A stretch of 48,584 nucleotides of DNA from Bacteroidia bacterium. GTDB lineage: Bacteria; Bacteroidota; Bacteroidia; Bacteroidales; UBA932. The stretch covers positions 1 to 48,584 of the forward strand of contig JAUMVX010000017.1 of NCBI GenBank assembly GCA_030529945.1, written 5' to 3'. The notes beneath the pieces were generated by a model, which had not been told where the DNA came from, did no database searches, and saw only the letters and a list, made by a program, of their open reading frames with translations. Positions 36,482 to 44,600 of the stretch are shown here, in pieces. A program made the translations under genes and the position numbers. Positions within the stretch are counted from its first letter, which is position 1. Every line of letters begins with the position of its first letter.

Positions 36482-37534
36482 TCAGTTGCTTCCGAACGGG
36501 TCGAGGGCGACTGTGGCCCGCCCGTTCGAAAAGGCTCCGTAATCATAGCCGTTTCTGGTGCTTTCCGACTCGGGCTCCCAGTAGAAGATGCCCTTGAACC
36601 AGTCGTAGGAGGCAGTATTGTCGAAAAGGTACTGTATCATTGCCTTGGACTTTTCCGGCTGGCTTGCCGGCATTCCGATTTCGCAGAGCATAACAGGGAG
36701 TCCGTAGGTGACGTGAAGTGTATTCGCGTTCATCACGAACTGCTTGGCCTTAGGAGTCCAGTCCGGAAAAGCCCCGTTCTCCCAGTAGGACGGGTAGAGG
36801 GAGAGGCCGATGATGTCATATTTAGCGGAATTGCTCTTCATAAGGCCGAAGAACCAGTTCGTGGCGCTCGAATTCCAGCCGTTGCTGATATGCAGGACTA
36901 CGGAAGCGTCCGGATAGACGGCCTTCACCGCGTCATAGCCGGCATTCAGATAGGTGACGAAACTCCCCGTGGAGTTTCCCGAGACCTTGCCGCTCGGCCA
37001 GAGCATACCGCCTTCCACTTCATTGCCGACTGATACCCAGGTCACGTCCACTCCCGCGCTCTTGAGGGCTCCGAGGACAGAGCGGGTATGGGAAGAGACT
37101 GCGGCGGCCATTTCGGACGTGTTATAGCTCGCCCAGGCTGCCGGCACGGTCTGTTTCGCGGGGTCTGCCCAGCTGTCGCTGTAATGGAAATCTATCATTA
37201 TCTTCATTCCCAGACCCTGAGCCCTTTTCGCCTTCACGAGAACATCGTCCTGTCCGCACCATCCGTCCGAGGGGTTCACCCATACGCGCAGACGTATGGA
37301 GTTGAATCCCAGGGCCTTCATAAGTGCGGTACATTCCATCTTCGTCCCCGAGGCGTCGTAGAATTCATAGCCTTTGCTCTCCATCTCGGTACACCAGGAG
37401 ATGTCGGCCCCTTTGGCGAAAGCCACGGAGGAGTCATTCGGGTCCGGATTAGGTTCGTCTTTTTTCTTTTCCCCGCAGCCCGCTATGGAGAGAAGCAGTG
37501 CGCAGAGGCTGAAATAAAAAAGTAAGCGTTTCAT
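36482..37534 (-). CDS. GH53 endo-beta-1,4-galactanase lipoprotein
   Basis: 350 residues from the ATG at 37534 (a GTG two codons earlier would overlap the upstream stop). Lipoprotein Cys21 (SIAGC), then a short Lys/Glu/Pro linker. GH53 features: KGADISWCTEMESKG, FNSIRLRVWVNPSDGWCG, KIMIDFHYSDSWADP, the acid/base Glu in WVSVGNEVEGGMLWP and the nucleophile Glu in VMLCEIGMP. It cuts beta-1,4-galactan, the side chain of pectin or type I arabinogalactan, so its substrate differs from the neighbouring starch locus. It starts 2 nt after the stop of the esterase-like gene and is convergent with susB. Confidence 0.93.
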   Translation of the reverse strand: MKRLLFYFSLCALLLSIAGCGEKKKDEPNPDPNDSSVAFAKGADISWCTEMESKGYEFYDASGTKMECTALMKALGFNSIRLRVWVNPSDGWCGQDDVLVKAKRAQGLGMKIMIDFHYSDSWADPAKQTVPAAWASYNTSEMAAAVSSHTRSVLGALKSAGVDVTWVSVGNEVEGGMLWPSGKVSGNSTGSFVTYLNAGYDAVKAVYPDASVVLHISNGWNSSATNWFFGLMKSNSAKYDIIGLSLYPSYWENGAFPDWTPKAKQFVMNANTLHVTYGLPVMLCEIGMPASQPEKSKAMIQYLFDNTASYDWFKGIFYWEPESESTRNGYDYGAFSNGRATVALDPFGSN

Positions 37535-37536
37535 AA

Positions 37537-38685
37537 TCACTTGAATAATATAGGTAAGAACATATCGAGGTAATGCCTCCAGTTATTCCAGTCGTGTCCT
37601 CCGCCGGTGACGAAGAACGAATGCCAGACATTGTGCTGCGTAAGCTCGCGGTCGAGCCTCTGCGCATCGTCATAGACGGGGTCTTCGCTGCCGCAGGCCG
37701 TCCAGACCAGAGACAGGCGCGATTTCGCGAGCCTGTCGAAATAGGCCAAGGTCCTCTCCTCATCGAAGAATACGGGACTTCCGCTCCTGTTCATCCCCCG
37801 GAATCCCACGCTCAGAGGGCATACGTAGGCGAAGAGGTCCGGATACTGGCAGCTGAGCCTCAGGGCGTGTTCTCCGCCCGTTCCGGCACCGGAGACGGCG
37901 CGGTAGCTCTTGCCCTTATGGACATTGTAATTACTCTCCACATAAGGGATGATGTCCCTTACGAGACTGGTCTCGAAGAGTCCCGGACCGGCGTTCCTGT
38001 CGCTGAGGGGAGCCGGAGATCCGGTGAGGGATTGGCCGGAGGCCAGACGGGCGTCGCAGTTCGGCATTACGACGAGCATAGGCTGAGCCTTGCCTTTCGC
38101 TATGAGGTTGTCGAGTATCTGGGCGGCGCGTCCGAGCGTCAGCCACGAGTCTTCATTTCCGCCTTCGGGGTGGAGGAGGTAGAGTACCGGGTATTTCATT
38201 CGCCTGTTCTGGCCGTAGCCCTCTGGCGTATATACCCACATTCTGCGCTTCATTCCGAGGCTCGGGCTGTCGTACCAGACGGCGGAAATGCTTCCTCCGG
38301 CGGAGATGTCCCTGAAGTTGTCGGACTTGCTCCCCGGCTTGAGAAAGATGCTGCGTATGCCTTCCGGCAGTGAGAGGGAGGAAGGATTGGACGGGTCCGG
38401 GGCTTCCACGCCGTCCACGATGAAGCAGTAGGTGTAGATGTCCGGAGTTAGTTTCTGAATAGTGACGGTCCAGATGAAATCTTCCCCCCGGCGCATATCC
38501 ACGGGGTTTTTCTGCCAGGAGCCGGAGAGTTTTACAGAGGTCGCGTAGTCAGCTGCGAGTCTGAAAGTTACGCTATCCTCTGCAATTATCGGCGATGTGG
38601 CTTTGCGGCCCGAAAGGACATTCTGGGCGAAGGTCGTGAAAGTAATCAGTACGGCAAGCGCCGTGCAGCTCAGTATTCTCCTCAT
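37537..38685 (-). CDS. Esterase-fold protein (CE1/feruloyl-esterase-like) lacking the nucleophile serine
   Basis: 382 residues from the ATG at 38685 (MRRILSCTALAV, signal peptide to TFAQ); a longer upstream frame has no signal peptide at its start. An N-terminal Ig/CBM48-like domain (about 35-120, SVTFRLAADYATSVKLSGSW, then YTYCFIVDGVEAPDPSNP) is followed by an alpha/beta-hydrolase of the XynZ/IroE type (RRMWVYTPEGY, YPVLYLLHPEGG). The nucleophile elbow, usually GLSMGG, reads GAGTGG here, so the catalytic Ser is Gly. The histidine motif GGGHDWNNWRHYL is kept. It is probably a non-catalytic binding protein or has altered chemistry. Co-transcribed with the GH53 gene. Confidence 0.85.
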   Translation of the reverse strand: MRRILSCTALAVLITFTTFAQNVLSGRKATSPIIAEDSVTFRLAADYATSVKLSGSWQKNPVDMRRGEDFIWTVTIQKLTPDIYTYCFIVDGVEAPDPSNPSSLSLPEGIRSIFLKPGSKSDNFRDISAGGSISAVWYDSPSLGMKRRMWVYTPEGYGQNRRMKYPVLYLLHPEGGNEDSWLTLGRAAQILDNLIAKGKAQPMLVVMPNCDARLASGQSLTGSPAPLSDRNAGPGLFETSLVRDIIPYVESNYNVHKGKSYRAVSGAGTGGEHALRLSCQYPDLFAYVCPLSVGFRGMNRSGSPVFFDEERTLAYFDRLAKSRLSLVWTACGSEDPVYDDAQRLDRELTQHNVWHSFFVTGGGHDWNNWRHYLDMFLPILFK

Positions 38686-38773
38686 TCTTCTTATCTGTTT
38701 CTGCGGCGGCCCCTCCCGCGCAAAACGCTTTGCGGGCCGCGCTCGCAAAGGTATAAAAATGTCAGAAAAGGAA

Positions 38774-38803
38774 AAAGGGATTGGCCGCAAGGCCAACCCC
38801 TTT
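38774..38803 (-). terminator. Terminator of the purine permease gene
   Basis: AAAGGG-a-TTGGCC / GGCCAA-c-CCCTTT around GCAA; on the minus strand it is followed by a T-rich run (38776-38765), 55 nt after the azgA-like stop. Confidence 0.75.
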
Positions 38804-38858
38804 CCATAGGTTTTTTATGAATCTTAAAGATTCGCTTAGTTATTTTTTCATCATCACC

Positions 38859-40160
38859 TTACATCAGGATGTAGCGGAGCAGGAAGAGAACCGCGAGCAC
38901 CCACATAGTGACGCTGATCTTCTTGAACTTGCCGCTGAATGCGTTGATGAGGACGTAGGAGATCATACCGAGCAGGATACCGTGGGCGATGCTGTAGGAC
39001 AGCGGCATCATAATGGCGGTGATGAATGCCGGGATGGCTTCGGAATAATCGTTCCATTCGATTTCGCGGATAGGGCTCATCATCATCACGCCGACAATCA
39101 CGAGCACCGCGCCCGTGGCTGCGCCCGGGATGGCGAGGAAGACAGGCGAGAAGAGCAGGGCTATGGCGAAGCAGATGGCGATCACGAAGGATGTGAGACC
39201 GGTACGGCCGCCTTCGGCTACACCCGAAGCGCTCTCGATGTAGGTGGTGGTGGTGGAAGTGCCGAAGCAGGCGCCGGCTGTCGTGGCGACCGCGTCAGCC
39301 ATAAGAATCTTGCTGATGCCGTCCACGTGGCCGTCCTTGTCCACCATACCGGACTTCACGGATACGCCCACCACGGTTCCGATGGTGTCGAACATATCGA
39401 TGAAGAGGAAGGTGAATACTACCGCGAGCATATCCCAGGAGAGAACCTGGCTCCACTCGAACTGGCAGAAGATAGGGGAGATGGAGGCGGGCATAGCGAC
39501 TACGCCGGTGAACTTGGTGATGCCCATAGGGATGCCGATGATGGCGGTGCCGAGCATACCGATGAGGATGCCGCCCTTAACCTTGAGGACTACCAGGACG
39601 GATGTGAGGAAAAGGCCTATGATGAAGAGGATGCTTGTGGAGCTCTTCAGGTCGCCGAGGGTGACGAGGGTGGAACCGTTGTCCACGATGAGTCCGGCGT
39701 TCTGCAGTCCGATGAATGCGATGTACAGACCGATACCGGCTCCGATGGCGTTCTTCATCGTGTTAGGGATGGCGTCCACTATCATCTCGCGCACCTTGGT
39801 GGCGGAGAGGATGATGAAGAGGATGCCTTCGAGCAGGATGGCCGTGAGGGCGAGCTGCCAGCTGTACCCCATACCGAGACATACGGTGAACACGAAGAAG
39901 GCGTTCAGACCCATACCCGGGGCCAGACCGAAAGGCTTCTTGGCGTAGATGGACATCACGAGAGTACCCACTATGGCCGCGAGAGCGGTCGCAGTGAAGA
40001 CAGGAGCGTTAGGCATATCCGGAAGGTTGCTGAAAATGCTCGGATTCACAGCGAGGATGTATGCCATAGTGAGGAAAGTGGTGACGCCCGCTACGATTTC
40101 AGTGCGGACGCTGTGCTTCTGAGCGTCGAAGCCGAAGGCTTTGGCAAGGAAATTAGACAT
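38859..40160 (-). CDS. AzgA/PbuG-type purine permease (NCS2 superfamily)
   Basis: 433 residues, about 12-14 membrane segments. Family signatures of the hypoxanthine/guanine branch: VRTEIVAGVTTFLTMAYIL, FTATALAAIVGTL, the substrate-site region FGLAPGMGLNAFF, and GTSTTTTYIESASG in the second repeat. It imports hypoxanthine, guanine or adenine with protons. It starts 12 nt after the DUF5020 gene and is downstream of apt, a plausible purine salvage unit. Confidence 0.92.
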   Translation of the reverse strand: MSNFLAKAFGFDAQKHSVRTEIVAGVTTFLTMAYILAVNPSIFSNLPDMPNAPVFTATALAAIVGTLVMSIYAKKPFGLAPGMGLNAFFVFTVCLGMGYSWQLALTAILLEGILFIILSATKVREMIVDAIPNTMKNAIGAGIGLYIAFIGLQNAGLIVDNGSTLVTLGDLKSSTSILFIIGLFLTSVLVVLKVKGGILIGMLGTAIIGIPMGITKFTGVVAMPASISPIFCQFEWSQVLSWDMLAVVFTFLFIDMFDTIGTVVGVSVKSGMVDKDGHVDGISKILMADAVATTAGACFGTSTTTTYIESASGVAEGGRTGLTSFVIAICFAIALLFSPVFLAIPGAATGAVLVIVGVMMMSPIREIEWNDYSEAIPAFITAIMMPLSYSIAHGILLGMISYVLINAFSGKFKKISVTMWVLAVLFLLRYILM

Positions 40161-40172
40161 AGCTCACTCAGA

Positions 40173-40913
40173 TTAGAAGACCCACTTGGTACCGAGACAA
40201 GGACGGCAGTAGAAACCGCTGCATCCGGCGAAGTTGTAGCTGAGCTCGATTTCGGTTCCGATGTGGAGGTTGTCCATACCGAAGAGCTTGCCGACATTGT
40301 ACCAGAGCTGAGGCTCGGAGATGAAGATGACATTGCCCTCGGAAGCTTCGAGAGGGTTCTTGTCACCGTACCAGTAGGAGGTCTTCTCACCCCATACATC
40401 TGCGAAGCCGCTGAACTTGAGTCCGTTGATGCCGAGGAACTTGTCCATACCCCATACGAAGGTGAACTGGAGCGGAAGGTCTGAAGAGGCGGAACCGTTG
40501 AAAGTCTTATACATAAGCTCGAACGTGAAGGTGTTCGAGAAGTCCGCGTTGTGAAGGAAGTAGTTTACACCGAAGAGGAAGTTGCTGTTGCCGAAGCCGA
40601 CGCCGCCGTTATACTCGACGTGTGCGCTGAGGCTCTTGAGAGCTGTGTTCTGCCAGAAGTTGATACCCCTCGCGATTTCGAAGTAGCTGCCGCTCACACC
40701 CTTGGTCTTGTTTCCGGAAGCGTCCTTGGGATGATTGTAGTCGTAGTCCACGAAGAAGAAGGTGTCACCCCACTTGTCTCCATAGTAACCCTCGAGCGTC
40801 GTCGTGACGTGCTTGCGAGAGAAATCATAGAAGGTCTGGAAGTTGGTTTGTGCCTTAGCTCCTTGAGCCAGGAACAGGGTAGCGAGAGCTCCCAAAATGA
40901 ATACTTTTTTCAT
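40173..40913 (-). CDS. DUF5020 outer-membrane protein (Tsx-like nucleoside channel)
   Basis: 246 residues with a signal peptide (to AKAQ, about 21). Alternating strands with aromatic girdles suggest a 12-strand barrel: FQTFYDFSRKHVTTTLEGYYGDKWGDTFFFVDYDYN near the N-terminus and a C-terminal aromatic CLGTKWVF. DUF5020 proteins are related to nucleoside-specific channel Tsx. Its position between apt and a purine permease supports passage of purine bases or nucleosides across the outer membrane. No -7 box precedes it, so it may depend on read-through from apt past the hairpin at 40944-40973. Confidence 0.82.
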   Translation of the reverse strand: MKKVFILGALATLFLAQGAKAQTNFQTFYDFSRKHVTTTLEGYYGDKWGDTFFFVDYDYNHPKDASGNKTKGVSGSYFEIARGINFWQNTALKSLSAHVEYNGGVGFGNSNFLFGVNYFLHNADFSNTFTFELMYKTFNGSASSDLPLQFTFVWGMDKFLGINGLKFSGFADVWGEKTSYWYGDKNPLEASEGNVIFISEPQLWYNVGKLFGMDNLHIGTEIELSYNFAGCSGFYCRPCLGTKWVF

Positions 40914-40943
40914 CTACTATATAGTGTAAAATGTTTTAAAGCT

Positions 40944-40973
40944 AAAGAGGCCGGCGCGTGCGCCGGTCTCTTT
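40944..40973 (-). terminator. Hairpin after apt (attenuator or terminator)
   Basis: AAAGAG-g-CCGGCGC / GCGCCGG-t-CTCTTT with a 2-nt loop; the stem reaches into the apt stop codon (40972-40974). There is no long U-tract, so read-through into the DUF5020 gene is possible. Confidence 0.65.
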
Positions 40974-41496
40974 ACAGTTGCAGGACGGATGTCACCTCGA
41001 TGTCCCGAGGGAAGGTGCCGCGTCCTTTAAGCTCCGTCAGTTCGATGATGAAATTCAGATAGACGGCTTTCGGGTGCGATTTCGACACGAGCCTCAGCGC
41101 CGCGTCCATCGTTCCTCCCGTCGCCAGCAGATCATCGTGCAGCAGCACGACATCATCATCCGAGATGGAGTCTTTATGTATCTCTATGGTACTCTGTCCG
41201 TACTCCAGGTCGTAGCTCTCGCGATAGACTTCCGCGGGAAGTTTCCCCGCCTTGCGGACCATCACGAAGCCGGCCCCGAGCCTTTCCGCCAATATGGCTC
41301 CGAGGGCGTATCCCCGCGATTCCACTCCGACGACCTTGGTTATCCCCTTGTCCTTATACATCTCGTAGAGCCTGTCGCTCAGCTCCCTGAAGCAGGCTGC
41401 GTCCTTGAAGAGCGTAGTGATGTCATAAAAGAGTATACCCTTCTTCGGAAAATCAGGGACTGTCCGAAGATGCTGTTTTAAAGATTCAATACTCAT
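40972..41496 (-). CDS. apt: Adenine phosphoribosyltransferase
   Basis: 174 residues from the ATG at 41496 (MSIESLKQHLRTVPDFPKKGI); an upstream in-frame start overlaps the promoter. PRPP-binding motif VVLLHDDLLATGGTM, N-terminal substrate region FPKKGILFYDITTLFKD and GVESRGYALGA all match Apt. It makes AMP from adenine and PRPP in the cytosol. A well-formed promoter precedes it. With DUF5020 and an AzgA-like permease downstream it outlines a purine import-salvage path. Confidence 0.96.
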   Translation of the reverse strand: MSIESLKQHLRTVPDFPKKGILFYDITTLFKDAACFRELSDRLYEMYKDKGITKVVGVESRGYALGAILAERLGAGFVMVRKAGKLPAEVYRESYDLEYGQSTIEIHKDSISDDDVVLLHDDLLATGGTMDAALRLVSKSHPKAVYLNFIIELTELKGRGTFPRDIEVTSVLQL

Positions 41497-41517
41497 CGGT
41501 AGGGAAAAATTGACGCG

Positions 41518-41548
41518 CAAAGTTAGGCAAATAATCCGATAATGCAAG
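41518..41548 (-). promoter_or_regulatory. apt promoter
   Basis: The minus strand reads CTTG (41548-41545), 19 nt, then TAACTTTG (41525-41518). The -7 box is perfect and the -33 box has one mismatch. The ATG follows 21 nt later. Confidence 0.75.
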
Positions 41549-41583
41549 ACCGTTTTTCAGATTGTAGAGCTCCGCGGGAAACG

Positions 41584-41613
41584 AAAAAAGAGGACGGCCT
41601 TCCGGACATCCTC
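41584..41613 (-). terminator. Terminator of the small conserved protein gene
   Basis: On the minus strand GAGGA (41613-41609) pairs with TCCTC (41594-41590), with an inner CGG/CCG pairing, followed by six T (41589-41584). Confidence 0.6.
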
Positions 41614-41638
41614 CCCTATGTATCTGTAAAGCTGCGAC

Positions 41639-41923
41639 TTATTCCTTTGCAGTAGCCTTCACGACTTCGCTCAGCTTATTGTAAAGAGCGTCGGTCTTGA
41701 TGACGAGGTCCTTGCGGATAGCGTTGAACTGCGCTTTCCGGCTGCCTTCCACCTTCTCGACGCAGCGGTCCCTGAGCTCGTTGTAGAGGTCGATGGCCTC
41801 GTCGAAGAGCTTGGAAAGCTCGTCGTCGGAAGCCGAAGGTCTCATAGATGCGAAGATGTAGCAATCATCGATGAATGCGCTGATGACGTATTCGATGTCC
41901 TTTTTGATGTCTCTGAGATTCAT
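41639..41923 (-). CDS. Small conserved alpha-helical protein of unknown function
   Basis: 94 residues, no signal peptide, no membrane segment. The sequence is strongly helical and charged (MNLRDIKKDIEYVISAFIDDCYIFA, then SKLFDEAIDLYNELRDRCVE) with probable coiled-coil character in the second half. Small cytosolic proteins of this look are widespread in Bacteroidales but I recognise no named family. It is monocistronic with a good promoter (-7 box at 41956-41949) and terminator, and its codon use matches neighbours, so it is a real gene. Confidence 0.8.
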   Translation of the reverse strand: MNLRDIKKDIEYVISAFIDDCYIFASMRPSASDDELSKLFDEAIDLYNELRDRCVEKVEGSRKAQFNAIRKDLVIKTDALYNKLSEVVKATAKE

Positions 41924-41948
41924 AATTCATTTGATTTGTAACAGGGCG

Positions 41949-41956
41949 CAAAGTTA
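41949..41956 (-). promoter_or_regulatory. -7 box of the small conserved protein gene
   Basis: Minus strand TAACTTTG, a perfect -7 box. TGTG 19 nt further upstream (41979-41976) may be a weak -33 box. The ATG follows after 25 nt. Confidence 0.65.
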
Positions 41957-42008
41957 GTGATTTTTCAAAATATATCACAATTCTCTCGCCCCGGGAGGTA
42001 AGTAACTC

Positions 42009-42968
42009 TTACTGCTTGAAATAATACGGACTCGTGCCGATGCGTGGGATGGAAGCGTCAGTCAGAATGCGCCGCGCGCGTATCGGACCGCGTCCGGCGT
42101 AGTCCTTCGAGGCAGGGTCGAGCGAATTTATCCGCACGAGCTGCGAAGAGTGTATATACATCCCGTCCCCTATATATATGCCCACGTGCGTGACTCTCTC
42201 GCTCTGCTCCTCTGTCGCGGCCCTGCCGAAAAAGAGAAGGTCCCCCGGCATCAGATGCTCCGTGTCAGGCACTATATCCTGTCCCACACGCGCCTGCTGC
42301 GAAGTGTTTCGCGGCAGCAGCACGCCGCTCAGGAAATACGCTGACCAGGCGAGTCCGCTGCAATCCACACCCTTTATCGAAGTTCCGCCCCAGAGATAAG
42401 GCACCCCGAGGAAGCGGTAAGCATTCTGCAGAACTTCTCCGGCCGTCGCGCTCCGCGTCGACGTCCAATCCCGCAAGTCCTCCACAGCCTCTTTCTTCAC
42501 CCATCCGACCCGGCCGGAAGGCAGGACCACTTTCACGAACTTCCTGCAGGTGGCGGGTCTGCCCTTGCCGTCCAGGGCCTTGCGGACTATGTCGCCGGCT
42601 ATGAAATCGCACACCCCCATACTCTTTTCCGAAGGCTCGCTCAGGATTTTCGCGTAATCTGCGGTGCAGATATACTTCGGGGCCTGAAGATAGGCGTCTT
42701 TCTCCGCCTCGCTCATCGGAACAAGCCCCATCGCGTTCACCCAGGCCTTATATGGCTTAGGGTTCACGATCTGTCTCCAGTAGGAATCCTCACCCACGAT
42801 TTCCACCAGCGTCCCCATCAGGCTCTGGTCTCCCATCTCGGCAGCGTAGTCGGGCTGCTCTCTCATATTGTTCACGGACAGTTCCACTACCGCCCAGCGC
42901 TTTTCCTGCGAAAATCCGCTCAGGCACGCGAGCAGGCCTGCAAGCAGGCAGATCATCAGTTTCTTCAT
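42009..42968 (-). CDS. NlpC/P60 peptidoglycan hydrolase with SH3-type domains
   Basis: 319 residues. Signal peptide to GFSQ (about 21). Residues about 24-85 and 95-160 resemble two bacterial SH3 domains (VVELSVNNMREQPDYAAEMGDQ, then SGRVGWVKKEAV). C-terminal NlpC/P60 domain: Cys203 in GVDCSGL, His261 in THVGIYIGD, His273 in YIHSSQ. Domain order matches the YkfC/BtYkfC type, which cuts gamma-D-glutamyl-diaminopimelate bonds in cell-wall peptides during turnover or recycling. Single gene with a structured leader. Confidence 0.92.
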   Translation of the reverse strand: MKKLMICLLAGLLACLSGFSQEKRWAVVELSVNNMREQPDYAAEMGDQSLMGTLVEIVGEDSYWRQIVNPKPYKAWVNAMGLVPMSEAEKDAYLQAPKYICTADYAKILSEPSEKSMGVCDFIAGDIVRKALDGKGRPATCRKFVKVVLPSGRVGWVKKEAVEDLRDWTSTRSATAGEVLQNAYRFLGVPYLWGGTSIKGVDCSGLAWSAYFLSGVLLPRNTSQQARVGQDIVPDTEHLMPGDLLFFGRAATEEQSERVTHVGIYIGDGMYIHSSQLVRINSLDPASKDYAGRGPIRARRILTDASIPRIGTSPYYFKQ

Positions 42969-42989
42969 ATAATGTTATCAATTTGTAAA

Positions 42990-43050
42990 TACTTCAGTCT
43001 GTAATCCTTCCGGACACGATGGAAAACTTGCATCCTGAAGTACAAATGTA
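42990..43050 (-). promoter_or_regulatory. Promoter and stem-loop leader of the NlpC/P60 gene
   Basis: The minus strand has -7 box TACATTTG (43050-43043), and directly after it CTGAAGTA/TACTTCAG arms (43042-43035 and 42997-42990, 8 bp perfect) enclose an inner TTCC/GGAA stem. The hairpin would fold the first part of the 5' UTR, about 20 nt before the ATG. Confidence 0.5.
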
Positions 43051-43139
43051 GTAAAAACTCCGGTTGAGGCTGCTCCGGGGTACGGAAAAAAGTATCGGAA
43101 AGAATCCTGGAGAGAAAAGTGGCGGTTTTCGGGAATTAC

Positions 43140-43173
43140 TTTGTAAGTTATTTTTTAGGAATCACTAAATTTG
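43140..43173 (+). promoter_or_regulatory. radA promoter containing the dispersed AGTTATTTTTT-GAATCACT motif
   Basis: Perfect -7 box TAAATTTG at 43166-43173; TTTG at 43140-43143 is 22 nt upstream, slightly longer than usual. Between them lies AAGTTATTTTTTAGGAATCACTAA, written here across 43145-43168 and shared with the susG and galE upstream regions. Confidence 0.65.
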
Positions 43174-43200
43174 GAGGATTTCACGTGAATGACTTAAAAG

Positions 43201-44568
43201 ATGGCGACGAAAGCGAAAACGGTATGGTACTGCAGCTCCTGCGGCAACGAGAGTCCCAAATGGATGGGGCGATGCCCGGCCTGCGGAGAATGGAACACTA
43301 TGATAGAGGAGCCGAAAGCCGCCAGGGCGCAGCCCGACTCCAGAGGCGGCTTCAGCGGCGTGGAACGCTCACGTCCCGTGAAGCTCCACGAGATCAGTGC
43401 GGAAGGGGAGCTGCGCCGCTCGCTCAGCAGCGCCGAGGTGGACAGGATTCTGGGCGGAGGCATCGTCAGAGGGTCTCTGGTGCTGATCGGCGGCGAGCCG
43501 GGCATAGGCAAGTCCACGCTTTCGCTGCAGATTCCGCTGCACTGTCCTCAGCTGCGGACTCTGTACGTCACCGGCGAGGAGAGCGTCAGGCAGGTGAAGA
43601 TGCGTGCCGACAGGCTCGGCGGCGAAGCCGGCGGATGCACGGTGTACGCCGAGACCTGCCTCGAAAACATATTGGACGAGGCCAGGGGCCTCGGCCCCGA
43701 CCTTATGGTGGTGGATTCGGTGCAGACGATGTATGTCAGCGCGGTGGAGTCTTCGCCGGGAAGCGTCTCGCAGATTAAGGAGGTGGCGGCAAGGCTCCTG
43801 CGCTTCGCGAAAGAGACGGGTGTGCCGGTGATTCTGATCGGGCATATCACGAAGGACGGCTATATCGCAGGTCCGAAGATACTCGAGCATATCGTGGACG
43901 TGGTGCTGCAGTTCGAGGGGGAGAACCGGGGGGCGTACAGGATTCTGCGGAGCATAAAGAACCGCTTCGGCTCCACGAACGAACTGGCCGTCTTCGAGAT
44001 GACCGGCAGCGGACTTCGCGAGGTGAGCAATCCTTCCGAGATGCTCATTCCGATGCACGGGGGAAATCTGAGCGGTACGGCGGTGAGCGTGATGCTGGAC
44101 GGGAGCAGGGCCTTCCTTTTCGAGGTGCAGGCGCTTGTGAGTTCGGCGGTTTACGGGACGGCGCAGCGCTCGGCTACGGGCTTCGACGTGCGCAGGCTGA
44201 ATATGCTGCTGGCGGTTCTGGAGAAGCGGGCCGGCTTCAAGCTCGGGGCCAAGGACGTGTTCCTGAATATGGCGGGAGGTCTGAGGGTTACGGATCCGGC
44301 GGCGGACCTGGCGGTCATCTGCGCGGTGCTCTCGTCCTGCTTCGATTTCGTCATTCCGTCCGACTGCTGCTTCGCCGCCGAGGTGGGTCTCAGCGGGGAG
44401 ATCCGTCCGGTATCGCAGATCGAAAGGCGCATAAGCGAGGCCGCCCGGCTCGGCTTCAAGACCATATATATATCGGAGTTCGCCTCGGCAGAGACTGCTT
44501 CCGGCGGTATCCGCGTCATCAAGGTCGCCGATGTGCCCGCCCTCGTGAAAAGCCTTTTCCGGAGCTGA
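43201..44568 (+). CDS. radA: DNA repair protein RadA/Sms
   Basis: 455 residues. Zinc finger C11-C14-C25-C28 (YCSSCG, RCPACG); RecA-like ATPase with Walker A GEPGIGKST (98-106) and MVVDSVQTMY Walker B; the RadA-specific KNRFG motif at 253-257; C-terminal Lon-protease-like domain (from about 290) in which VFLNMAGGLRV and the following stretch form the P-loop-independent module. RadA drives branch migration of recombination intermediates. Full length. Monocistronic with its own promoter; ATG at 43201. Confidence 0.97.
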   Translation: MATKAKTVWYCSSCGNESPKWMGRCPACGEWNTMIEEPKAARAQPDSRGGFSGVERSRPVKLHEISAEGELRRSLSSAEVDRILGGGIVRGSLVLIGGEPGIGKSTLSLQIPLHCPQLRTLYVTGEESVRQVKMRADRLGGEAGGCTVYAETCLENILDEARGLGPDLMVVDSVQTMYVSAVESSPGSVSQIKEVAARLLRFAKETGVPVILIGHITKDGYIAGPKILEHIVDVVLQFEGENRGAYRILRSIKNRFGSTNELAVFEMTGSGLREVSNPSEMLIPMHGGNLSGTAVSVMLDGSRAFLFEVQALVSSAVYGTAQRSATGFDVRRLNMLLAVLEKRAGFKLGAKDVFLNMAGGLRVTDPAADLAVICAVLSSCFDFVIPSDCCFAAEVGLSGEIRPVSQIERRISEAARLGFKTIYISEFASAETASGGIRVIKVADVPALVKSLFRS

Positions 44569-44600
44569 TCCTCCCGGGGCGGAAAGCGGTGTGTTCCGTT

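Noticed and set aside
37685..37705. GCCGCAGGCC match to the direct repeat inside the esterase-like gene
   Set aside because: Coding sequence, no further similarity and no TGCACTCA palindrome nearby.
38774..38803. GGCCGCAAGGCC as a third copy of the 43-bp repeat's GGCC dyad
   Set aside because: Similarity covers only the short dyad; the rest is a self-contained terminator for the permease gene.
38781..40484. A 567-codon plus-strand frame, Asp/Glu/His-rich, over the purine permease
   Set aside because: Composition is the mirror of a membrane protein read backwards; the permease frame has full family signatures.
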